From Armatimonadota bacterium (lineage in GTDB: Bacteria; Armatimonadota; Zipacnadia; Zipacnadales; FEN-943): a stretch of 38,780 bases of DNA. Below are positions 17,136 through 25,279 of the stretch, piece by piece. The translations under genes were made by a program, and so were the position numbers. Below the pieces are notes generated by a model that worked only from the letters and a program-made list of their open reading frames with translations, was not told the DNA's origin and searched no databases. Numbering within the stretch: the first letter of the stretch is position 1; each line of letters begins with the position of its first letter. The stretch is from contig PMZA01000079.1 in assembly GCA_003170595.1 (NCBI GenBank), positions 1 to 38,780 of the forward strand, in the 5' to 3' direction.

Positions 17136-19232
17136 TTATGGCCCCCACCTGTAGACGGTGCCCTTCGCCTTCCAGTCCTCTTCCACGAGCACGACGTACT
17201 CCCCGTCCCCGCGGCGGTGGACGTTGATCGCGTAGGGGATGTCCACCCATCCGCTCCGGTCCTTCCCCGGCCGCATCGTCCCCACGTACTCGCCAGTCTT
17301 CGCGCTGAGCACGCGGACCTCGGCGGTCTTCAGGTAGACGATGAAGACGTAGTCGCCCTCGACCCACATCGCCACCGGCGTGCCGAAGTTGGCGGCCCGC
17401 TCCTGCTCCTCCTCGAAGGGCGGGTGAACCTCCCAGGTCTTCACCGGCCCCTCGCTCCAGTGATCGTAGCGGCACAGCACCTTGCCGATGGTCTTCCAGT
17501 TCCCCTTCGTATTCGCCTGCTCGGCCGAGTAGCCCGACAGGTACATGGTGTCGGTGGCGGGGTAATACTCGATGCGCTCCAGCTGCGTGAGAGGCGCCGG
17601 CCTCGCCACGATCGTCGACTTCGCGTAGTCGTACACCGGGTTGCCCTTCCCATCGATTCCCTTCAGCGGCAGGTGCACGATCTCGCTCTCGCCATTGGTG
17701 TGCCAGACATCGCCCTTCGCATCGACCCACCATCCCCACCCGCCGTTCAGTTTCACCGCGCCCGCTTGAAACTCGCCCTCGTCGAAGTCGCCGTTGCCGT
17801 TCAGGTCCCGCCAGATCCACGCGTCCTTCTCCGGTTGATGCGGCGGCCATCCCTGGAAGGGCGCGTTCACGATAATCCCACTCGGCACGAACAGCTCGTC
17901 CGTCCCCTTTCGATAAACGAGCAGGTGGTGCGAGTACATGTCCACGCCGAACAGGAAGAGCTTGCCCCCGATCCGCCGCGCCCACGTGGACGCGAACTGG
18001 GCGTGGCCGTAGCGCGGGTCGTTGGGATATCGCCACCGGTCCATCGTGTAGCCGACATATCGCCACTCCTTGCCTCCGCCGGGCTGCGACCAGTCCATCC
18101 GGTAGTGGCTGTCCTGGGTGTAGAGGTCGGCGTCGCTGCCGGGATCGAGGTCGCCCACATCCACGAATTCGAGCCCCATCAGTTGCCAGTTCCGCTTGCC
18201 CGAGGGCGCGTACGACTCGAGCACCATCCCCAGCCCGTTGCCGTTGCAGCAGACGTAGACGTTGCCCTTCGCATCCGCGCCCACGCCGCGGATATCGTTG
18301 AACCGCAGCGGCCCGACCTGCCCTCGCCCGCCCGCAAGGATCCCGCCCCTCACGCCCAGCGTGGCCACCTGCTTCGGCGTGCCCTCGACGCTGAAAGTCT
18401 TCACCTGCTGATCGGGACCATCGTCCGCCACCATCAGGCGCCCCTGCGGATCGAGAGCAAGGGCCGTTGGGTTCACGACGCTGCTGATGACCTCTGGGAG
18501 TACCTCGCCCTTCGCCGACAGGTGGATCACACGATCGCCCTGGATCACCCAGAGGCTGCCATCCCTCGCCAGGACTAGCTGCCCCGGATGCGCCACCGTC
18601 CACGTCTGGCTCACGGTCATCGTCGCGATGTCCACTACCTGTATCCGATCCCGTGGCCCGCTCGCGACATAGAGGTGAGTTGCATCGGCGGCCAGGCCGG
18701 TGATGCGCCCCGCGTCGGCCGTGTCAGTCTCATCCAGTTGCAGGTACGTACCCTTCAGCGTGTCGCCCGACCCTCCCTTTCCGCCAGCGAACGGCGCGGG
18801 TTTGCCATCCCTCATCCGCCGCGACACGCCGTTCCACACCTTCCCCTTCACCGGCCAGGTGTCCGCCGCTTTCAGCCCGCCGCCCTCGTTGTCGACGACC
18901 TGCCCGATGAAGAGGTACTGTTCGTTTGCGGTCACGGCGTAGCCGCCGTCGTACCCCCAGCCATGCGTGTGCCCGGCGATGCCCACGACGTCGCCGTCGC
19001 GGTACATGCCGACCTCGCGCCCCGCCTCGTCCCAGAAGCAGTTGAGATAGCAGGTCCCGTCGGGTGCGACGAACATCGTCTCCGCTGCCATCTGCACCCA
19101 CTTATCCGCCGCGCCGAAGCTGTTGCCGTACCAGCTCACGGTGTAGTTCAGCGGCTTCTCATCTTGCGCGAAGGCCTGCGCCCCGGCGAGGATCGTGGCG
19201 CCAATCATGAGCAGTATCGGGAGGGTTCTCAT
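17136..19232 (-). CDS. Secreted NHL/SMP-30-like beta-propeller protein with EF-hand-like loop
   Basis: A 698-residue protein. The start at 19232 is chosen because a standard signal peptide follows directly (MRTLPILLMIGATILAGAQA, then FAQ); the frame is open to 19274. The body has propeller blades of NHL/SMP-30 type: DAGRITGLAADATHLYVASG, PTALALDPQGRLMVADDG and RFNDIRGVGADAKGNVYVCC. Near residues 475-487, DLNGNGDFDEGEF is a textbook EF-hand/dockerin-type calcium loop. The C-terminal part continues with blade-like repeats (VRVLSAKTGEYVGTM). Such proteins may be lactonase-like enzymes or binding scaffolds; no catalytic set can be assigned, so function is open. It is divergent from the gene at 19392. 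The long plus-strand frame inside it (17217-18578) is an antisense shadow. Confidence 0.82.
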   Translation of the reverse strand: MRTLPILLMIGATILAGAQAFAQDEKPLNYTVSWYGNSFGAADKWVQMAAETMFVAPDGTCYLNCFWDEAGREVGMYRDGDVVGIAGHTHGWGYDGGYAVTANEQYLFIGQVVDNEGGGLKAADTWPVKGKVWNGVSRRMRDGKPAPFAGGKGGSGDTLKGTYLQLDETDTADAGRITGLAADATHLYVASGPRDRIQVVDIATMTVSQTWTVAHPGQLVLARDGSLWVIQGDRVIHLSAKGEVLPEVISSVVNPTALALDPQGRLMVADDGPDQQVKTFSVEGTPKQVATLGVRGGILAGGRGQVGPLRFNDIRGVGADAKGNVYVCCNGNGLGMVLESYAPSGKRNWQLMGLEFVDVGDLDPGSDADLYTQDSHYRMDWSQPGGGKEWRYVGYTMDRWRYPNDPRYGHAQFASTWARRIGGKLFLFGVDMYSHHLLVYRKGTDELFVPSGIIVNAPFQGWPPHQPEKDAWIWRDLNGNGDFDEGEFQAGAVKLNGGWGWWVDAKGDVWHTNGESEIVHLPLKGIDGKGNPVYDYAKSTIVARPAPLTQLERIEYYPATDTMYLSGYSAEQANTKGNWKTIGKVLCRYDHWSEGPVKTWEVHPPFEEEQERAANFGTPVAMWVEGDYVFIVYLKTAEVRVLSAKTGEYVGTMRPGKDRSGWVDIPYAINVHRRGDGEYVVLVEEDWKAKGTVYRWGP

Positions 19233-19243
19233 GGTCGACGTTA

Positions 19244-19249
19244 AGTATA
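19244..19249 (-). promoter_or_regulatory. -10-like hexamer TATACT very close to a start codon
   Basis: TATACT ends 11 bases before the ATG at 19232. If it is a true -10, transcription would start about 4-5 bases before the ATG, giving a nearly leaderless message. That would fit the lack of a clear ribosome binding site there. No good -35 is seen 16-18 bases upstream. Confidence 0.3.
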
Positions 19250-19391
19250 GCCCCGCCCGCGTCGTGCAGGACATACGCCTCTTAGATGGAAGCCTACGCC
19301 TGCAGGGGGATCAAAGACGTGGAATAGACCAGGGCCATACATACTTCACTACAGAGGCGCCCTTTGCTAGGGGCGATCCCAGGATGCTCAA

Positions 19392-21449
19392 ATGATCGCG
19401 TACATCTTGCCAGCAGTTGTTGGCCTAGTCTTTCTGATCGCCGCGCCGGCCATGTCGGCGGACGCGGCCGATTGGCGTGCCTGCGAGGATACGGCCGGGT
19501 GGGAGTGCGCCGCCGAGTTCAACCATGCGGAGCTGTCGCGTGAGTCGGTCCTCCACCACGAGGGTGAGGCGTCGCTTCGGGTCCGCTTCCACGCCGATGC
19601 CCGGTGGTGGCATTGCGGCGGCGTGCAGCGCCGCTTCGCGCCGCCGTTGGACCTGAGCGGCTCCGGCGGCTTCGCTGTATGGGTCTACAACCCTGACGCC
19701 ACCCGGAAGCGGATCTTCAGCTTCTACACCTCCGGCGGGGCGCAGTACTGGGTCCGCCACTCTCAGGAGCCGCGGTGGCTAGCCTACGGGGCCAACAACC
19801 AGTGCCTGCTTCCCGCGGGACCCGGTTGGAAGCAGATCGATTTTCTTTTCGACGAGATCCACGGCCAAGACCGAGTAACGCCGGTCGAGAGCCGCGCCTC
19901 TCTGCACGCGGTGGACCGCCTGGTGATTGTGGTGCAGGAGATGGGCGAGGAGGACCGCGACAGCGAGTTCCTTTTGGACGATATCAGTCTCCTGCCCAGG
20001 GGACCAGAGGCCCCCCTCGGGGCCGAGGGTGACCGCTATCCCGCCGTCTACCCCGCGGGTGACGCTCGCGCCGCCAAATCGGCGGCCCTCCTGTCAGAGG
20101 CGCGGCGCCTGCTTGCGGACGGCAAGCTCGACGCTGCGGCAACGGTCCTGGACGAAGCCCTGGCGCTCTCCCCCGGACATGAAGAGACACGCCGCGAGGT
20201 GATGGCTGTTTACCTCAAGATGGCGCCGGCCGCCCGCGATGCCTGGAAGGCGCGCCTGCGGGCGCGCTACGACGCCGTGGTCCACGACGACTTGCCGCTG
20301 GCCCAGGGCTACTCGGCGCTCCACCAGGACCTCGTCGATGCGTGGTCGCGCGAGACGCCGATCGCCGGTTTCCGGCTCAGCGTGCAAACGATCGGGCCCG
20401 GATACCAGTTCACCACCAAGACGAAGCTCGTGGAAACAGCGGAGATAATCCGCGACCTCGGCGCCGACACCATCAAGCTCTGCCTGGCGACGAGCGCCTA
20501 CGGCCTCCCGAAGGGCGACTACCGCAGCCTCGCCGACCTGGCCGCGTGCGAGCCGTCGTTTCAGGCGGTCCTGCAAATGCCTTTCCGGCATGTCCTCCTC
20601 TGGGTTTACCCGATGTCCGCAGGGAGCTGGTGGCTCGACGGCACCGGGACGCCGGAGCAGCGGCGGGCCGAATACCGCGAGATCTACGATCTTACGGCGT
20701 ATCTGCTCAAGACCTTCGCAGGCACCGGCAAGCGCTTCTACCTCGGCAACTGGGAGGGAGATTGGCATCTTCTCGGCCTCGGGGCGAGCCAGGCGGAGCC
20801 GAGTGAAGGGCGCATCGCCGGCATGACCGAGTGGTTCAACGTGCGCCAGCAAGCGGTGGACGATGCCAAACGGGACACCCCGCACGCCGGCGTAGAGGTC
20901 TACCACTACCTCGAGGTCAATGACGTGCCGACCGCGATGCGCGGTGCGCCTCGTCTCAGCAACCGCGTGTTGCCCTACACGCACGTCGACTACGTTTCGT
21001 ACTCCAGCTACAGCACCACCGGGACGGGACTGTGCCGCACCGGGAAGATGCCCGAAGCGCTCCCGGCGGCCCTGGACTTCATCGAGAGGAACCTTCCTCC
21101 GAAAGACCTTCCCGGCAAGCGAGTGTGGATTGGCGAGTTTGGGTTTCCCGTGAACGAGGGGCTCACGCCCGAACTGCAGGATCGCTACGCCGCCGAGGTG
21201 GCGCGCGCCGCCCTGAAGTGGGGCTGCCCCTTCATCCTCTACTGGGAGCTCTACTGCAATGAGTACAGCCAGGACCGGCACCAGTTCAACGGCTTCTGGC
21301 TGATCGACGATAAGAACCGCCCTCAGCCGGTCTACTACCGAATGAAGCGCTTCCTGCAACAGGCCCGGGAGTACCATGCCCGGACCGGCGATGCAGGTCT
21401 GGCACTGGATAAGTACGGCCCCGCGGCCATCCGATGGCTCGAAGAATAG
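19392..21449 (+). CDS. Secreted clan-A-like glycoside hydrolase with CBM and TPR-like linker
   Basis: A 685-residue protein with signal peptide (MIAYILPAVVGLVFLIAAPA). Residues about 25-200 form a galactose-binding-like beta-sandwich ending FLLDDISLLPRG. Residues about 225-290 look like helical tetratricopeptide-type repeats (LLSEARRLLADGKLDAAATV, LDEALALSPGHEETRREV), an unusual linker in a hydrolase. A TIM barrel follows (about 315-680). GNWEGDW places Glu455 after strand 4 and WIGEFGFP places Glu582 after strand 7, the acid/base and nucleophile spacing of clan GH-A; FILYWELYCNEYSQD is strand 8. The family within the clan is not recognised, and substrate is unknown. The ATG at 19392 is preceded by CAGGATG. 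It is divergent from the propeller gene, 159 bases away. Confidence 0.82.
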   Translation: MIAYILPAVVGLVFLIAAPAMSADAADWRACEDTAGWECAAEFNHAELSRESVLHHEGEASLRVRFHADARWWHCGGVQRRFAPPLDLSGSGGFAVWVYNPDATRKRIFSFYTSGGAQYWVRHSQEPRWLAYGANNQCLLPAGPGWKQIDFLFDEIHGQDRVTPVESRASLHAVDRLVIVVQEMGEEDRDSEFLLDDISLLPRGPEAPLGAEGDRYPAVYPAGDARAAKSAALLSEARRLLADGKLDAAATVLDEALALSPGHEETRREVMAVYLKMAPAARDAWKARLRARYDAVVHDDLPLAQGYSALHQDLVDAWSRETPIAGFRLSVQTIGPGYQFTTKTKLVETAEIIRDLGADTIKLCLATSAYGLPKGDYRSLADLAACEPSFQAVLQMPFRHVLLWVYPMSAGSWWLDGTGTPEQRRAEYREIYDLTAYLLKTFAGTGKRFYLGNWEGDWHLLGLGASQAEPSEGRIAGMTEWFNVRQQAVDDAKRDTPHAGVEVYHYLEVNDVPTAMRGAPRLSNRVLPYTHVDYVSYSSYSTTGTGLCRTGKMPEALPAALDFIERNLPPKDLPGKRVWIGEFGFPVNEGLTPELQDRYAAEVARAALKWGCPFILYWELYCNEYSQDRHQFNGFWLIDDKNRPQPVYYRMKRFLQQAREYHARTGDAGLALDKYGPAAIRWLEE

Positions 21450-21459
21450 AACAGCGTTG

Positions 21460-21600
21460 CCTTTGGAACGCCGCCAGCTGTCGACTAGCCGCTGCTCGAC
21501 CAGGGCGCCGTCGACCCAGACGCGCTTGGTGAGCTTCCCCTTCGCCCCGAGGTCCCAGGTTACCGCCGCGTGGCGCCAGGCGCCCACCCAGAGCCGCGTC
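21460..21600 (-). pseudogene. LamG (concanavalin-like) domain fragment
   Basis: Minus-strand translation gives LWVGAWRHAAVTWDLGAKGK followed by LTKRVWVDGALVEQR and LVDSWRRSKG. This is the highly typical core of a LamG lectin domain (W-H-x-A-x-T-W-D ... VDG-x-L-V). Only about 47 residues are recognisable. On one side they run into the 3' end of the gene at 19392-21449, and on the other into non-coding sequence, so this is a scrap of a lost gene. The rest of 21450-21828 shows nothing apart from the ribosome binding site of the next gene. Confidence 0.6.
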
Positions 21601-21828
21601 AGACCAGCCCAACGCGAGGATGTTCGCGACACAACAGAGCGTCTCATGTCTTAGCGGCTCCAAGGAATCGGCGATCCCGAGTCCCCTTTGCCGTTTCCGC
21701 CTCGAGGCCCCCAGGCCTCCTCGATGCATCATCGACCGGCCACGGCGCACCGAGGAGGGGCGAGACGCCTGAGGCGGAAGTGGGAGGGTGTCGGCGCGGC
21801 CGCTGCTGCGCGCCGGAGGTGCTGTGTC

Positions 21829-24800
21829 ATGCTCCGCCTGCCGATCGTGATCGCTGTGGCGGGACTGCTCGGTGTCGCGGTTGGCGCTGCGGCCGATGAC
21901 GCCGCGAAGGCGGGCGCATGGTACAAACCGGGGCACTTCGACGGTAGCACCTTCTACCTCATGGCCTCCTCCCACAACGACATCGCCTACCTCGACGACC
22001 CCCAGGGCACGGCCGACTATCGCTCCGAGAACCTGATCCTCCCGGCGCTGGAGTTGATGAGAACCGACCCCACCTTCTGCCTTGATGTCGAGGCGACCCT
22101 CTTCCTAAAGGAGTTCCTGGACCGTCATCCCGAGCGCCTCGAGGAAGTCCGCCAGCGCGTCCAGGAGCATCGCCTGAGCTTCGGCGGGCGGTACACGCAA
22201 TACTACGAGGCCCTCTACGGCGGCGAGGCACTGGCGCGGCAGATGTACTTCGGGCGCAAGTGGTTGCGGAAGACTCTCGGGCCGGGCTGCGACACCCACA
22301 TCGTCTGGGACACCGACGTGCCCCAGCGCACCCTCCAGAGCCCCCAGGTCTTCGCCAAGGCGGGGATCAAGTACCTGATGATCGGGCGCTTCCCCACGCC
22401 CGGCATCCATCTCTGGCAGTCGCCCGATGGGTCGAACGTCCTTTTCGACACGTACCTCTACAGCGCGGGTTGGGGCACCCTTCCGGGGCAGGCAGGGCCG
22501 GCTCCGGGTACGCCGACGGAGAAGTACGTCGCCGACCTCCTCGAGAGCCAGCGGCCCTTCTTCGAGCAGCACCATATCCCCAACTTCGGCACGGTCACGA
22601 TGAGCGATTACTCCTGCCCGGGGCACGAACTCATCGACATGGTGAACGACTATAACGCCAAGGCGGCGGACCTCCAGCAGAGGACCGGCCTCGCCCCGCC
22701 CCGAATGAAGCTCGCGACCGCGGAGACCTTCCTCTCGACGTGCGAGGCGGCGAGGCCTTTCCTGCCCGTGTACAAGCAGGACCGGCCCAACCCCTGGAGC
22801 TACCACCATCAGCCGTCCCACGAGCACATGGTCACGGCGGCGCGGGAGGGCTACAACCTGCTGGTGAACGCCGAGCGGTTCGCCCTCATCGCCAGCCTGC
22901 TCGGCCCGGAGGATCGGCCCTACCCACGCCAGACGCTCACCGACGGCTGGGAGGGGCTGATCTATCCCGACCACGGCTGGTGCGGCGAGAAAGCCCTCGA
23001 GACCATGCGGGTGTTCGAGGCACGGCTTCAGCGCGCCCACGACGCGGGGCAGTCGGTGTATGAGGCGTCGCTGCGGTATATCGCCGGGAGGGTGCGGCGA
23101 AGCAAGACTGCCGGCCCGGCCGTGGTGGTGTTCAACCCGCTGTCGTGGAAGCGGACGAGCCCGGTCACGGTGACCGTGGAGTTCGGGAGGGGAGAGGTGA
23201 GACCGGGAGCCCTCGGCCTCATCGACAAGCTGGGCAGTCCCGTCCCGTGCCAGTGGACCGTGGAGGGCAACCACCCCGACGGCTCGATCCGAGAAGCGAC
23301 GGCGTGCTTCGTGGCAGAGGACGTGCCGTCGATCGGCTACAGGACCTTCTATCTCGCTAAGACACCCGCGCCGCCCTCGATCCGAGGCCCCATCGCCCTC
23401 CACGGCAGAGTCCTCGAGAATCGCTTCTACCGGCTAGAGCTTGGCGACCGCGGCATCCACAGCCTCATCGACAAGGATACCAGCCGCGAGGTCTTCGATA
23501 CCCGCAAGTTCGAGGCGGGCGAGCTGTTCATGCTCGGCGTCGGCACCGTTCCCTTTTGGCCCTTCGAGTACACCTTCTACCCCGACAACCGGCGCACGGA
23601 GACGCTGGAGAACCTGGGCCGCCTCGGCGGGAAGATGAAGGTCGAGGTCGTCGAGGCCGGCGATGTGAAGACGACGATCGCGATGACCGGCGAGTCCGCC
23701 CACGTGAAGCTGCGGCAGGAGATCACGCTCTGGCGCACGATCAAGCGCGTCGACCTGGCCACGGAGATCGAGTGGGACGGGAGCCGGAAGCGCGAGCTGA
23801 GGCTTGCGTTCCCCGTGCGGCAGCCGGACGATGCGCAGGTCAGCTACGACGTCCCCTACGGCGTGGTCGAAGTCGGGAAGAACGAGATGGGCAGCCCGAG
23901 CCCGCGCGAGGTACAGAACTGGGTGGACGTCTCGAGCGGAGGAGCGGGCGTGACTCTCGGCGTCGGGGCGACGGTCGATCACGACCTGCGCGACATCACG
24001 ACCAACCCCACCTCCGGGCCGATGATCCAGCCGGTGCTCCTGAGCACGCTCTTTGACCTCGAATGCCCGGGCCAGTCCGAGCATCCGTGGTGGACGCAGG
24101 CCGGCCGCCACGACTACCGCTTCGCCCTGACCACGCATCCCGGAACGTGGCGCGACAACTGGCGCTTCGGGTGGGAGTTCAGTAACCCCCTGACGCCGGT
24201 GCTCGTGCGCAACGATGAGGATGCCGATGCGGCGATGGACCAGTACGTCGACGGCGATCCGCCCGAGAAGCACCGGTCGGTCCAGCGGACGCACACCTAC
24301 GGCAGCCTGCCCGAGGACTACAGCTTCTGCTCGATCGCGCCGGACAACCTCGTCGTCAGCACCATCAAGCGGTGCGAGGACGACGACTCGGTGGTCGTCC
24401 GGTACTTCGACATGGAGGGGAAGGCGGCGCAGGGCGAGCTGAGCTTCTTCGCACCGATCGCTTCGGTTCAGCCTACGAATCTCATCGAGGAAGAACCGGC
24501 GCTCCTCCCCGGCCATGGGACAACGGTGGGGGTGCCTTGCGGGCCGTATTCCATCGAGACGATCAAGCTCTCGGTGCCGTCGCGTCAGGCGGCGGAGGCG
24601 ACGACGCTGCCCATCCTCGACACCTTCGCGTATGACGATCAGACCGAGGCGGATGCCGTGTGGAAAAAGCAGTCCGGCTACCGGGGGATGACCCTCAGCG
24701 CCGAGCGCAACCATACGCCGGGCGGCGGGAAAAGCCTGGCGAGCGAGGGCGGTGGACCCTTCGCCTACATGCGGCTGCCGGTCGACACGAACATTGCGAT

Positions 24801-25194
24801 CGAGACGTGGATGTATGACACCGGCGACCCCGAGGCCTTCGGCGGAGTCATCGCCTGCCCGGGCGCCCCGACCGACCCGACCGGTGGCCTGGAGTTCGCC
24901 GTCTTCCCGTCGAGCAAGTTCGGCGGCCATGGCGGAGGATCGCAGTTCTATACCTACTACACCGGCACAGGCGACTGGGCGCGGCAAAGCTCGGGCATAC
25001 CTCGCGCGGCGGGCTGGCACAAGATCACCTTCCGCATCACGCCCACCGGCGGCTCGATAGAGTTCGACGGGCGGCTAGTTGCAAAGGCCCCGGCGGCGAT
25101 CCATGTCCGCAGGCTCTATCTGGGCAACCCTTGGTTTGGGAACAAGCCTCTCTACTTCGACGACGTATCGGTGACGAGCCTCAACGGAGGATGA
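21829..25194 (+). CDS. Secreted GH38 alpha-mannosidase with C-terminal beta-sandwich module
   Basis: A 1121-residue protein likely to cleave alpha-mannosides at the cell surface or outside the cell. GGAGGT 8 bases before the ATG at 21829 and a signal peptide (MLRLPIVIAVAGLLGVAVGA) fix the start; the frame is open to 21688 but that part is not protein-like. The GH38 catalytic domain includes ASSHNDIAYLDD (H49, D51, metal ligands), WDTDVPQ (D163, aligned with the nucleophile of WxxDxFG) and HHQPSHEHM (H326-H333). Glyco_hydro_38C-type beta domains follow (PAVVVFNPLSWKR, about residue 430 on). The last 210 residues (from ILDTFAYDDQTEADAVW to PLYFDDVSV) form an extra concanavalin-like or CBM-like module not typical of the family. 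The first motif (HNDIAYLD) departs from the usual HxHxDxxW, so specificity may differ. Confidence 0.9.
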   Translation: MLRLPIVIAVAGLLGVAVGAAADDAAKAGAWYKPGHFDGSTFYLMASSHNDIAYLDDPQGTADYRSENLILPALELMRTDPTFCLDVEATLFLKEFLDRHPERLEEVRQRVQEHRLSFGGRYTQYYEALYGGEALARQMYFGRKWLRKTLGPGCDTHIVWDTDVPQRTLQSPQVFAKAGIKYLMIGRFPTPGIHLWQSPDGSNVLFDTYLYSAGWGTLPGQAGPAPGTPTEKYVADLLESQRPFFEQHHIPNFGTVTMSDYSCPGHELIDMVNDYNAKAADLQQRTGLAPPRMKLATAETFLSTCEAARPFLPVYKQDRPNPWSYHHQPSHEHMVTAAREGYNLLVNAERFALIASLLGPEDRPYPRQTLTDGWEGLIYPDHGWCGEKALETMRVFEARLQRAHDAGQSVYEASLRYIAGRVRRSKTAGPAVVVFNPLSWKRTSPVTVTVEFGRGEVRPGALGLIDKLGSPVPCQWTVEGNHPDGSIREATACFVAEDVPSIGYRTFYLAKTPAPPSIRGPIALHGRVLENRFYRLELGDRGIHSLIDKDTSREVFDTRKFEAGELFMLGVGTVPFWPFEYTFYPDNRRTETLENLGRLGGKMKVEVVEAGDVKTTIAMTGESAHVKLRQEITLWRTIKRVDLATEIEWDGSRKRELRLAFPVRQPDDAQVSYDVPYGVVEVGKNEMGSPSPREVQNWVDVSSGGAGVTLGVGATVDHDLRDITTNPTSGPMIQPVLLSTLFDLECPGQSEHPWWTQAGRHDYRFALTTHPGTWRDNWRFGWEFSNPLTPVLVRNDEDADAAMDQYVDGDPPEKHRSVQRTHTYGSLPEDYSFCSIAPDNLVVSTIKRCEDDDSVVVRYFDMEGKAAQGELSFFAPIASVQPTNLIEEEPALLPGHGTTVGVPCGPYSIETIKLSVPSRQAAEATTLPILDTFAYDDQTEADAVWKKQSGYRGMTLSAERNHTPGGGKSLASEGGGPFAYMRLPVDTNIAIETWMYDTGDPEAFGGVIACPGAPTDPTGGLEFAVFPSSKFGGHGGGSQFYTYYTGTGDWARQSSGIPRAAGWHKITFRITPTGGSIEFDGRLVAKAPAAIHVRRLYLGNPWFGNKPLYFDDVSVTSLNGG

Positions 25195-25279
25195 TGTCTG
25201 CGCTCGCGGCACCGATCGCCCTAGAGCGCAACTGCGTACCTGAATCCGTTTCAAGGACAGGCTCCTCATCGGTCGCAGG

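Noticed and set aside
17017-18603. 528-codon minus-strand frame overlapping the propeller gene
   Set aside because: Same strand, different frame, Arg/Gly-rich, no domain. The 17136-19232 frame has signal peptide, NHL-like blades and an EF-hand.
23434-25020. 528-codon minus-strand frame
   Set aside because: Antisense to the GH38 gene, with low-complexity Arg/Val-rich translation.
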